DNA of 64,000 nt from Diaminobutyricibacter sp. McL0608. GTDB taxonomy: Bacteria > Actinomycetota > Actinomycetes > Actinomycetales > Microbacteriaceae. Shown one piece after another: positions 1-7,571 of the stretch. The notes beneath the pieces were generated by a model. It made no database searches and was not told the DNA's origin. It was given only the letters and a program-made list of their open reading frames with translations. The stretch is taken from NCBI RefSeq assembly GCF_039613825.1, contig NZ_CP154826.1, forward strand, positions 682,001-746,000, written 5' to 3'. Each line of letters opens with the position of its first letter. The first letter of the stretch is position 1. Both the position numbers and the translations under genes were made by a program.

Positions 1-486
1 GCCCTCGCGGACGCGGTGCTCGGCACGACCGTGACCCCGACCGTCATCGGGGCGGGCACCACCACGAACACGGTTCCGGCTTCCGGATCGTTCGTCGTCG
101 ACGTGCGGGTCTGCACGATCGCCGAGCAGGAACGCGTCGACGCCGCGATGCGCGTGCTCACCGCGGTGCTCCCCGGTGCCGTGGTCTCGGTCGAGGGCGG
201 TCCCAATCGGCCTCCGCTGGAGCCCGCCGCATCCTCGGCGCTCTTCGACCGCGCGCAGTCCATCGCATCCCGGCTCGGCCTGGAACCGCTTGTCGGCGTC
301 GCCGTCGGCGGCGCGAGCGACGGCAACTTCACGGCCGGGCTCGGCGTCCAGACCCTCGACGGCCTCGGCGCCGTCGGCGGGGGAGCGCACGCAGACGACG
401 AGCATGTCCTCGTCGACGCGATCGCACCGCGCACCGCGCTACTGGGCGCACTCATCTTCGAACTGCTCGAGCAGGGGGACTCATGA
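1..486 (+). CDS. M20-family peptidase / N-acyl-amino-acid hydrolase, C-terminal part
   Basis: The reading frame is open from the first base, so the gene starts upstream of the window; about 161 residues are visible. The final segment (VGGASDGNFTAGLG, then GGGAHADDEHV) is the metal-binding and lid-proximal C-terminal part typical of M20 metallopeptidases/acylases such as ArgE/DapE/CPG2 relatives. The stop overlaps the next start by 4 bp (ATGA), indicating translational coupling with the GNAT-like and racemase genes. In this context the likely role is hydrolysis of an N-succinyl- (or other N-acyl-) L-amino acid. Family assignment is firm; substrate is inferred from the neighbours. Confidence 0.8.
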   Translation, partial: ALADAVLGTTVTPTVIGAGTTTNTVPASGSFVVDVRVCTIAEQERVDAAMRVLTAVLPGAVVSVEGGPNRPPLEPAASSALFDRAQSIASRLGLEPLVGVAVGGASDGNFTAGLGVQTLDGLGAVGGGAHADDEHVLVDAIAPRTALLGALIFELLEQGDS

Positions 487-1286
487 CCGGAATAGACCTG
501 AAGCCGGCCGACGAGGCGGTTTCAGCTGCGGAGGCGGCGGCCGACGCGGCAGGCGTCACCGTGCGTGAGCTCGCCGGCATCGAGGAACTGAACGCGACCG
601 TCCACCTGCTCTCCGACATCTGGGGCCGCACCGGAAACCCGCCCGTGACCCCGGAACTGCTCCGTGCCTTCAGCAAGGCGGGGAACTACATCGGCGGTGC
701 CTTCGACGGCGAGGAACTCGTCGGGGCGACGATCGCCTTCCATTCGACGCCCGAACAGCATTCGCTGCACAGCCACATCGCCGGCGTCTCGCACGGCCTC
801 ATCGGTCGCTCGGTCGGCTTCGCGATGAAGCTCCACCAGCGCGCCTGGGCCCTCGACCGCGGTATCGGCATCATCGAGTGGACCTTCGACCCGCTCGTCG
901 CCCGCAACGCCTACTTCAACATCGTGAAGCTGGGCGCGGACCCCGTCGAGTACCTGCCCAACTTCTACGGCGTGATGAGCGATGTCATCAACGGCGATGA
1001 CGAGACCGACCGCCTGCTCGTGCGCTGGAACCTCAAGGATCCCCTCGTCGTCGCGGCGGCCGCGACCGGCAGGGTGCCTGCTCCCGCGCTGCTCGACCAC
1101 GTCACTGTCGCGGTTCCCGCCGACATCGAAGCGATGCGCCTCGAAGAGCCGGAACTCGCGCACGAATGGCGGGTGCGGGTGCGCGAGCGGCTCACGGAAC
1201 TGCTCGGCGACGGGGGCCGCATCGTCGGCTTCGACCGGGTGCAGGGCTACGTTCTCGAGACAGGCAGTGCGGAGGTCGCGCGATGA
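483..1286 (+). CDS. GNAT-superfamily acyltransferase (COG3375-like), putative amino-acid N-succinyltransferase
   Basis: The 267-residue product resembles the predicted GNAT acetyltransferases of COG3375. The segments LSDIWGR near residue 42, GAFDGEELVGA near 75 and IEWTFDPLVARNAYFN near 140 are characteristic. The gene overlaps both neighbours by 4 bp. In firmicutes, a GNAT protein beside N-succinylamino acid racemase and an M20 hydrolase forms a pathway that N-succinylates D-amino acids from succinyl-CoA, racemises them and releases the L-amino acid. The same three types lie here in one coupled unit, so D-amino-acid N-succinyltransferase activity is a reasonable inference; the acyl donor cannot be read from the sequence. 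Confidence 0.72.
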   Translation: MTGIDLKPADEAVSAAEAAADAAGVTVRELAGIEELNATVHLLSDIWGRTGNPPVTPELLRAFSKAGNYIGGAFDGEELVGATIAFHSTPEQHSLHSHIAGVSHGLIGRSVGFAMKLHQRAWALDRGIGIIEWTFDPLVARNAYFNIVKLGADPVEYLPNFYGVMSDVINGDDETDRLLVRWNLKDPLVVAAAATGRVPAPALLDHVTVAVPADIEAMRLEEPELAHEWRVRVRERLTELLGDGGRIVGFDRVQGYVLETGSAEVAR

Positions 1287-2389
1287 AACTCGAAGGATTC
1301 GAACTGCTTCGGGTCGCGATGCCGCTGGTATCGCCGTTCCGCACGTCCTTCAGCACCCAGACCGAGCGTGACATCCTCCTCGTCCGCGCCTTCACCGACG
1401 AGGGGGAGGGCTGGGGCGAATGCGTCACGCTCCCCGACCCGCTCTATTCGCCGGAGTACGCGGACGGCGCCGTCGACGTCATGAAGCGGTTCTTCATCCC
1501 GGCGCTCGGCGCCGCGGGCGTGTCCGACGCGCCCGGCGTCGGCCATGCGCTCTACCCGTTCAAGGGCCACCGCATGGCGAAGGCGGCACTCGAGATGGCC
1601 GTCCTCGATGCCGAGCTGCGCGCAGAGGGCCGCTCGTTCGCTCGCGAACTCGGCTCGGTGCACGCCACCGTGCCGTGCGGCGTCTCGGTCGGCATCATGG
1701 ACTCGATTCCCGAACTGCTGGATGCCGTCGGCGGCTACCTCGCTGCCGGCTACGTGCGCATCAAGCTCAAGATCGAACCAGGCTGGGACATCGAGGCGGT
1801 GCGGGCCGTGCGTGAGATGTACGGCGACGAGGTGCTGCTTCAGGTGGATGCGAACACCGCGTACACGCTGCGCGACGCCCGCCATCTCGCCCGCCTCGAC
1901 GATTTCGACCTGCTGCTCATCGAGCAGCCGCTCGAAGAGGAGGACATCCTCGGCCATGCGGAACTCGCGAAGATCGTGAAGACGCCCATCTGCCTCGACG
2001 AGTCGATCACGTCGGCCCAGACGGCCGCGGCCGCCATCCGGCTCGGCGCGACACAGGTGATCAACATCAAGCCGGGGCGCGTCGGCGGCTATCTGGAGGC
2101 CAGGCGCATCCACGATCTCGCCGCGGCGAACGGGATCGCGGTCTGGTGCGGCGGGATGCTCGAATCGGGCATCGGACGCGCGGCCAACGTCGCGCTCGCC
2201 TCCCTTCCCGGGTTCACGCTTCCCGGTGACGTCTCGGCCAGCGACCGGTTCTACCGCACCGACATCACGCCGCCGTTCGTCATGAAGGACGGCCACCTCG
2301 ACGTCCCCGACGGGCCCGGTCTGGGTGTCGCGCCCATCCAGGAGGTACTCGACGACCTCACGGCTTCCGTGGAGTACGTCCACATCTGA
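1283..2389 (+). CDS. N-succinylamino acid racemase / o-succinylbenzoate synthase (MenC type 2) enolase-superfamily protein
   Basis: The 368-residue product has the complete enolase-superfamily active site: IKLKI with K161 and K163, metal ligands in VDANTAY (D189), IEQPLE (E214) and CLDES (D239), and K263 in INIKPGRVGG. K163 and K263 match the usual positions of the acid/base pair in the MenC/NSAR family. The start at 1283 overlaps the previous stop by 4 bp, which excludes a longer in-frame start at 1166. No other menaquinone gene is visible here, and the GNAT and M20 partners favour N-succinylamino acid racemase over o-succinylbenzoate synthase. Many family members do both reactions, so the alternative is not excluded. 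Confidence 0.82.
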   Translation: MKLEGFELLRVAMPLVSPFRTSFSTQTERDILLVRAFTDEGEGWGECVTLPDPLYSPEYADGAVDVMKRFFIPALGAAGVSDAPGVGHALYPFKGHRMAKAALEMAVLDAELRAEGRSFARELGSVHATVPCGVSVGIMDSIPELLDAVGGYLAAGYVRIKLKIEPGWDIEAVRAVREMYGDEVLLQVDANTAYTLRDARHLARLDDFDLLLIEQPLEEEDILGHAELAKIVKTPICLDESITSAQTAAAAIRLGATQVINIKPGRVGGYLEARRIHDLAAANGIAVWCGGMLESGIGRAANVALASLPGFTLPGDVSASDRFYRTDITPPFVMKDGHLDVPDGPGLGVAPIQEVLDDLTASVEYVHI

Positions 2390-2396
2390 GGAAGTT

Positions 2397-4049
2397 ATGC
2401 TCCCGCACATGAACCTGCGCCCCCGATCGAGCCTGGGGCGCATCCTCGACGACCTCGGCGTGACGCTGCTCGAACTCGTGCACGGTGACGTCGAGGTGAC
2501 CCACGATATCGGCGGTGTCGTCATCCACGACCCCGTCGAGGAGCCTGTCTATCCTGAGCGGGCACTCGTGCTCGGCGTCGGGATCGCGGATCCGGCCGAA
2601 CTCGCCGCCCTGGTGACCGAGCTCGGCACGCGCGGCGTCGTGGCACTCATCGTCCGCGCACCGGTCGAACTGACCGACGGCGTGCGCGCAGCGATCGACA
2701 GCTCGGGCGTCGCCGTCATGGGGCTCGCCCGCGGGGCGACCTGGACGCAGCTGGCGGCCCTCCTGCGCTCGCTCCTGGCCGAAGGCGACATCGGCGACGC
2801 CGAACACGAATCGCTCGGCGGACTGCCCTCCGGCGACCTCTTCGCCGTCTCCAACGCGATCGCCGCACTGCTCGACGCGCCCGTGACGATCGAGGACCGC
2901 TCGTCGCGCGTGCTCGCCTTCTCCGGGCGACAGGAAGAAGCGGATGCGTCGCGGGCAGAGACGATCATCGGCCGCCAGGTTCCGGAGCGGTACTCGCGGG
3001 TGCTCACCGAGCGCGGCGTGTTCCGCGACCTGTACCGCCACGACAAACCGGTGATCGTCGACCCCATCCAGATCGGCTACGAGGGTCTGACCACCCAGCG
3101 CATCGCCCTCGCGGTGCGCGCCGGCGACGAGGTGCTCGGATCGGTCTGGGCGGCGATGGACGGCCCCCTGACCGACGAACGCACAGCAGCTCTTCGGGAT
3201 GCCGCCAAACTGGTCGCCCTGCACATGCTGCGGGTACGAGCCGGCGCCGACGTACAGCGCAGGCTGAGCACCGAACTCGTGGGGACGGCACTCGAGGGCG
3301 GCGCGGGTTCGCGGGATGCCCTCGAGCGGCTCGGACTCGGCGGCCAGCGTGTCGGCGTGATCGGCGCATCCCTTCTCCTCGACGCGCAGCGCGAGCGATC
3401 CGTGCGCGCCGACCAGCTTCTCCTCGGTGAGCGCCAGCATTTCGCGGATGCGCTCGCGGTGCACCTGTCCGCCGTGCGTCCGGGGTCTGCCGTGGCCCTT
3501 GTCGGCGACGTGGCGTACGGGATCTTCGCGGCGCCCGGCGAAGGCGACGCCGCAGAAGATCGTGCCGCCCGCATCGCACAGGACTTCCTCGACCGTGTCG
3601 GCTCGCGGATGCCCTCCGTGCTCGCGATCGGACCGGCCGCCTCCGGAGTCACCGGCATCGCCCACTCGCGTGCGACCGTCGACCGTGTGCTCCGGGTGCT
3701 GCGCGACAGTCAGGTGACCGGCCGCGTCGCGCGTCTGGTCGACGTGCAGACGGAATCGCTGCTGCTCGAGCTGCGCGACCTCGTCGCGGCCCGCGGGGAT
3801 GAGCCGGGAGGCCCGATCGCGCGCCTGATCGAATACGACGAGCGCACCGACTCCAGCCTGGTGCTCACGCTGCAGGCATGGCTCGACTGCTTCGGGGAGG
3901 TCGGGGCGGCGTCGGCGTTGCTCTACGTGCATCCGAACACGTTCCGGTACCGGCTGCGACGGATCACCGAGGTGAGCGGGCTCGACCTCGCCGACCCTGA
4001 AGCGCGGTTCGCGGCTATGCTGCAGCTGCGGATGCTCGCGACACGCTGA
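2397..4049 (+). CDS. PucR-family transcriptional regulator
   Basis: The product is about 550 residues with the PucR/CdaR layout: an N-terminal sensing domain (IGDILDDLG-type start, GVVIHDP), a central GGDEF-like region and a C-terminal helix-turn-helix (YVHPNTFRYRLRRI followed by LADPEARFAAMLQLR). It follows the racemase gene by 7 bp. The purine-rich GAGGAAG at 2388-2394 is very close to ATG 2397 and rather far from the in-frame ATG 2409, so the exact start is uncertain by four codons. PucR proteins usually activate nitrogen or amino-acid catabolic genes; its place at the end of the operon suggests it controls the N-acyl-amino-acid pathway. Confidence 0.8.
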   Translation: MLPHMNLRPRSSLGRILDDLGVTLLELVHGDVEVTHDIGGVVIHDPVEEPVYPERALVLGVGIADPAELAALVTELGTRGVVALIVRAPVELTDGVRAAIDSSGVAVMGLARGATWTQLAALLRSLLAEGDIGDAEHESLGGLPSGDLFAVSNAIAALLDAPVTIEDRSSRVLAFSGRQEEADASRAETIIGRQVPERYSRVLTERGVFRDLYRHDKPVIVDPIQIGYEGLTTQRIALAVRAGDEVLGSVWAAMDGPLTDERTAALRDAAKLVALHMLRVRAGADVQRRLSTELVGTALEGGAGSRDALERLGLGGQRVGVIGASLLLDAQRERSVRADQLLLGERQHFADALAVHLSAVRPGSAVALVGDVAYGIFAAPGEGDAAEDRAARIAQDFLDRVGSRMPSVLAIGPAASGVTGIAHSRATVDRVLRVLRDSQVTGRVARLVDVQTESLLLELRDLVAARGDEPGGPIARLIEYDERTDSSLVLTLQAWLDCFGEVGAASALLYVHPNTFRYRLRRITEVSGLDLADPEARFAAMLQLRMLATR

Positions 4050-4140
4050 CGCGGCTTGTCGGCCACGGTACGGGAACCCGTCGATTGCCCGCCCTCGTGA
4101 TCTGCGCTATGGTGCGCCCAGGCCAGAGTTGGGGGCGCGA

Positions 4141-6231
4141 ATGGGGAACCTACGACCGACTGTGGGAGTCGCGCTCTCCGGCGGAGGCGTCAGAGCAGCA
4201 TCCTTCGGTCTCGGCGCTGTCGAGGAGTTGCACGCTCAGCGGGGAATTTTGCGGGGTGAGAAATCCGCCGATTGGATCTCGGCTGTCTCTGGCGGGTCTT
4301 ACATCGCGGGCACGATCACCCTTCTGAACGCAGGAAACCGCGCCACTTACGCCGACGGGACGAACGCCGGGGGAACCGATCTTCCTGAAGGGGCCAGCCC
4401 TGTCTCCGAATCGGCGATCCGATATCTCCTCGCGCACAGCCGATACCTGATCGATCAGGGCGGCTGGTTGGTCGTCCTCAGAATAGTCGTGCTCTTCGCA
4501 GCCGGCCTCGTGACGCTGGCGGTTCTCACTTCCTGGGTCGCGACCATGACGATCGGCGACCTGGGGTTTCTCGGGGCCTGGGCACGACGACTGTCGGGGT
4601 TTGCGCCCGAGTGGCTCGAATCATCGCCCCTGGCTCAATGGGCAGTCGGCATTCTGGGGGTTGTCGGGCTGATCGCCAGCCTGCGGATAGCCCGGATGCG
4701 GCCACCGAAGGAGTCAAGCAGGACCGTCCGTACGCTGCTGGGCATCGGAATACTCGCCCTCAGCCTCCTCGCCATTTCGGTGACGTTTCTAGCCATTCCG
4801 TCCCTCACGGACAGGCTCGACGCCACCCCGTTCCTCAGCTCTCCGCAGTGGTTGATCGAGAACGGGATTCCGATCATCGTCGCTGTCGGCGCGATTCTCC
4901 TGTTCGCCATCCTTCTAAACCTTCTTGCCGTACCTCTTGTCTTCGTGCGGGTCCCGGCTCGGATCGTGTCGTTCATAGTGGCTCGGAGCATTCCGTGGGT
5001 GATCGGGGTCGCTCTGATCAGCTGGGTGGGTCTGTGGGTGTTTCACCTCTTGATCCAGGGCACCGATGAGACGGCCGACATCGCAACGTCCATCACCGCA
5101 TTCATCGTGTTCTTCGGAGTGCTGCTGGCTGCCGTCATTGTGAGTCCGGTACCCGGACTGATCTCCCCGCATCGTCCGTATCGCGCTTTGATCGCACGCT
5201 GCTTCGCCGTGCGGCGCAACGCTGCAGGTGAGGTCGAAGCGATGCCCCGAGCGGACGAGGTGGCCCTCAGCTCGCTTCTGCCCGAGGGAAGTCCCGTTCG
5301 CTTTCCGGAACTGATCATCTGTGCTGCCGCGAACGTCACCGACGTCGGCTCGTCGGCAGCCGGTTCGAATGTCCTGCCACTCATGCTGGGCGGCTCGACC
5401 GTTTCAATTCCAACGAAGCCCGGCGCGATTATCTCTACTCGAAATCTCGAACAGATGCGTTCGCCCCGACCCGGCTACGGCATCGTGGCACCCCGTCCCA
5501 TGCTCGGGCTGAGCAGCGCGATCGCGATCGCGGGGGCGGCGGTCTCACCTGCAATGGGGCGAACGACGATGCCCAGCCTGCGGCCGTTGCTCACCGCTTT
5601 CAACATCCGTCTCGGGGTCTGGTTGCCCAATCCGCTCTCGGAGGACGCGCGGGCTAAGGTCGAAGCACATCAAGAGAAGCACTTCGGCGTTGGCATCGAT
5701 CAACTCGTGTGGGAGCTCTTCGGCAGGCACTCCGTGAAGTACCCTCTCATCTACGCCAGCGACGGTGGACACTTCGAGAATCTCGGTATCTTCGAGCTGC
5801 TTCGCCGCCAGTGTGCTGTCGTCTGGGCGGTCGATGCCTCGGCGGATCCTCGCGGACTGTGCGCCGCCCTCGCCAAGGCGATTCGCCTCGCCCACTCGGA
5901 ACTCGACTGCCACGTCGACTTCAATCTCGACGAGTTCGCTGAGCGGGACTCGAAAGGCAGGCCGACCTCGGTCTTCGCGTCGGGCTCGGTCCGCTACGCG
6001 GATGGCTCGACGGGCATCATCCATGTCGTGAGGCTGGGCGTCACCGCCAAGCACTCCAGCGCTCTCAAGCAGTATCAGCTCGAAGATCGTGCCTTCCCAT
6101 ACCACTCGACGATCTACCAGGTCTTCAAGTGGGAGCGGTTCGATTCGTACCGGCTGCTGGGGCAGGAGACGATGGGGATGCTGTTGGCCTCGCTCCCGAG
6201 CGATAGCGAGGAAGCGATGGAGATCATCTGA
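4141..6231 (+). CDS. Patatin/cPLA2-like phospholipase with a multi-pass membrane insert
   Basis: The 696-residue product starts with an oxyanion-hole glycine-rich loop (SGGGVRAASF, residues 13-22), followed by AVSGGS, where S50 would be the nucleophile. A DGG motif with the presumed catalytic D541 lies in ASDGGHFENLG. Between the two halves lie about six hydrophobic stretches, so the lipase appears to be anchored by membrane helices inserted in its fold. ATG 4141 is chosen over TTG 4129 because GGGGG at 4131-4135 sits at normal spacing. Expected activity is hydrolysis of membrane lipids; substrate and physiological role are unknown. Confidence 0.72.
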   Translation: MGNLRPTVGVALSGGGVRAASFGLGAVEELHAQRGILRGEKSADWISAVSGGSYIAGTITLLNAGNRATYADGTNAGGTDLPEGASPVSESAIRYLLAHSRYLIDQGGWLVVLRIVVLFAAGLVTLAVLTSWVATMTIGDLGFLGAWARRLSGFAPEWLESSPLAQWAVGILGVVGLIASLRIARMRPPKESSRTVRTLLGIGILALSLLAISVTFLAIPSLTDRLDATPFLSSPQWLIENGIPIIVAVGAILLFAILLNLLAVPLVFVRVPARIVSFIVARSIPWVIGVALISWVGLWVFHLLIQGTDETADIATSITAFIVFFGVLLAAVIVSPVPGLISPHRPYRALIARCFAVRRNAAGEVEAMPRADEVALSSLLPEGSPVRFPELIICAAANVTDVGSSAAGSNVLPLMLGGSTVSIPTKPGAIISTRNLEQMRSPRPGYGIVAPRPMLGLSSAIAIAGAAVSPAMGRTTMPSLRPLLTAFNIRLGVWLPNPLSEDARAKVEAHQEKHFGVGIDQLVWELFGRHSVKYPLIYASDGGHFENLGIFELLRRQCAVVWAVDASADPRGLCAALAKAIRLAHSELDCHVDFNLDEFAERDSKGRPTSVFASGSVRYADGSTGIIHVVRLGVTAKHSSALKQYQLEDRAFPYHSTIYQVFKWERFDSYRLLGQETMGMLLASLPSDSEEAMEII

Positions 6232-6335
6232 TTCTCGGAGCGGTGGTGCGAATCCTCGGTCCCATCCGTTGTTTTTCGCGCTCGAAATGTCGGTGGTTCC
6301 TCCTATTCTGGAAATAGTTCAAAAAAAGTTCAAAA

Positions 6336-6381
6336 CACTACATGTAGTGGAATGACAAAGGTGTCATTCACGTTATATAGT
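6336..6381 (+). promoter_or_regulatory. Promoter with overlapping palindromic operators for the 27-codon peptide gene
   Basis: A perfect 14-bp palindrome (CACTACATGTAGTG, 6336-6349) is followed by a second inverted repeat, GAATGAC / GTCATTC around a 6-nt centre (6350-6369). The second overlaps a possible -35 (ATGACA, 6352-6357); possible -10 elements are TATATA or TATAGT at 6374-6381. The stretch is strikingly AT-rich for this chromosome. The arrangement suggests a tightly repressed promoter; the regulator is not identified. No gene was found in 6232-6335. Confidence 0.5.
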
Positions 6382-6431
6382 GGGCAGACACCGCAACAAG
6401 CGGTCCAAACAGACTTCAAGGGGAGGCCATC

Positions 6432-6515
6432 ATGGAATACGAAAGCGACACAGTTGGCGGCTACGCAGTTCCCGTCGACCCCATGGATCTTCTGCAGTGC
6501 GACAGCTGCCAGTAG
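6432..6515 (+). CDS. 27-residue peptide with C-terminal CxxC motif, unknown function
   Basis: A short gene with an excellent ribosome-binding site (AAGGGGAGG, 6418-6426, 5 nt before ATG). The product begins MEYESDTVGGYAV, continues PVDPMD and ends LLQCDSCQ, with a CxxC pair four residues from the end. It is acidic and has no signal peptide or membrane segment. It has its own promoter/operator region upstream and a strong terminator 36 bp downstream, so it looks like an independent transcription unit. It could be a signalling or modified-peptide precursor, a small metal-binding or redox-sensing protein, or a regulatory leader peptide. No modification enzyme is recognisable next to it. I do not recognise the family. 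Confidence 0.6.
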   Translation: MEYESDTVGGYAVPVDPMDLLQCDSCQ

Positions 6516-6551
6516 GCACGCTTCGCAACTGACTGCAGTTGAAGAACTGCA

Positions 6552-6588
6552 CGAACCCCGGCAGGCCAGGAGGCCTCGCCGGGGTTCG
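6552..6588 (+). terminator. Strong hairpin terminator after the 27-codon gene
   Basis: Left arm CGAACCCCGGC (6552-6562) plus AGGCC pairs with GGCCT plus GCCGGGGTTCG (6578-6588), giving about 16 paired bases with one bulge. There is no T-tract, which is common for actinobacterial terminators. It separates the peptide gene from the dehydratase operon. Confidence 0.7.
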
Positions 6589-6601
6589 TCGCATCCGCCC
6601 T

Positions 6602-6663
6602 GTGCACAGGTTCTGAACTCGTGCCCCCATTGCAACGCATGCACGAGTTCAGAACGTGTGCAC
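6602..6663. repeat. Long inverted repeat, 23-bp arms
   Basis: Arms at 6602-6624 and 6641-6663 are reverse complements except at one position, around a 16-nt loop; the arms contain GTTCTGAACTCGTGC and its complement. It lies just downstream of the terminator at 6552-6588 and 39 bp before the next gene, so a second terminator seems unnecessary. Its size (62 bp) matches the other long intergenic hairpins of this window. Confidence 0.75.
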
Positions 6664-6701
6664 GCGGCGGCCCAAACTGGCCGCATCCGTAGAATGGACC
6701 G

Positions 6702-7148
6702 GTGCCAGTGAACCCAGAACTGCAGGGGCGCGTCTTCCCCGCGACCAGCCCGTATCTCGTCGGGCGGGAGAAGATCCGCGAGTTCGCCCGCGCCGTGCTC
6801 GCCACCAGTCCGCTCAACTTCGACGTCGAGGCTGCTCGAGCCGCAGGCCACGCCGACCTGGTCGCGCCACCGACCTTCCCGGTCGTCGTCCAGGAGTCGA
6901 CGCTCGCCCAGCTCCTCGCCGAACCGGATGCGGGAATCGACTTCAGCCGCGTCGTCCACGGCGACCAGCGTTTCACGTACACCCGTCCGGTCGTCGCAGG
7001 CGACGAACTCACCGCGACGCTCACGGTCTCGAGCGTGAAGTCGCTGGGCGCCCACTCCATGGTCACCGCAGAATCGGTCATCACGGATGCGCAGGGCGAG
7101 CACGTCGTCACGGCGATCTCGACCCTCGTCGTCAGGGGGGACGAGTAA
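6702..7148 (+). CDS. FAS1-like dehydratase (UPF0336/HadA-like hot-dog protein)
   Basis: The 148-residue hot-dog-fold protein has the typical features of the actinobacterial UPF0336/HadA group: YLVGREKIREFARAV near the N-terminus and a VAPPTFPVVV loop. It overlaps the MaoC gene by 1 bp (TAATG). The pair corresponds to a heterodimeric (3R)-hydroxyacyl-ACP dehydratase such as HadAB of mycobacteria, although here the lipid product is unknown. The GTG start has no Shine-Dalgarno sequence, but a -10-like TAGAAT lies exactly 6 nt upstream, which suggests a leaderless transcript. Confidence 0.82.
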   Translation: MPVNPELQGRVFPATSPYLVGREKIREFARAVLATSPLNFDVEAARAAGHADLVAPPTFPVVVQESTLAQLLAEPDAGIDFSRVVHGDQRFTYTRPVVAGDELTATLTVSSVKSLGAHSMVTAESVITDAQGEHVVTAISTLVVRGDE

Positions 7149-7570
7149 TGGCCAGGCAGTTCGACGCCCTCACCGTCGGCGATGTCGTCGCCGAGCGCGA
7201 CATCCATTTCACGAGGGATTCGCTGGTGCGCTACGCCGGCGCGTCCGGTGATTTCAACCCCATCCATTACCGCGACGACGTCGCCACCGCTGTCGGCCTC
7301 CCGGGCGTGATCGCCCACGGGATGCTCACCATGGGCGCCGCTGTGCAGTCGGTCGTCGACTGGGCCGGCGATCCCGCGCGGATCGTCGACTACCAGGTGC
7401 GATTCACCCGGCCGGTCGTCGTCGACCGCGCAGAGGGAGCGGCTGTGACGATCGTCGCCAAGGTCGGCCAGCTCGACGCCGACGCTCACGTCGCACGCAT
7501 CGACCTCACCGTCACGTTCAACGGCGAGACCGTGCTCGGCAAGGCGCAGGTCCGGGTCTCGCTCGCCTGA
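7148..7570 (+). CDS. MaoC-family dehydratase (HadB-like)
   Basis: This 140-residue protein carries the R-hydratase catalytic motif in YAGASGDFNPIHYRDD (Asp and His of the DxxPxH-like hydratase signature) and the GVIAHGMLTMG segment. It is coupled to the preceding dehydratase by a 1-bp overlap and followed by murB after 1 bp. It should supply the catalytic subunit of a fatty-acyl dehydratase pair. Confidence 0.86.
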   Translation: MARQFDALTVGDVVAERDIHFTRDSLVRYAGASGDFNPIHYRDDVATAVGLPGVIAHGMLTMGAAVQSVVDWAGDPARIVDYQVRFTRPVVVDRAEGAAVTIVAKVGQLDADAHVARIDLTVTFNGETVLGKAQVRVSLA

Positions 7571-7571
7571 C

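Noticed and set aside
2325-2396. Upstream extension of the PucR protein to 2325
   Set aside because: This part overlaps the end of the racemase gene by more than 60 bp and reads as a shadow; a start near 2397 is more credible.
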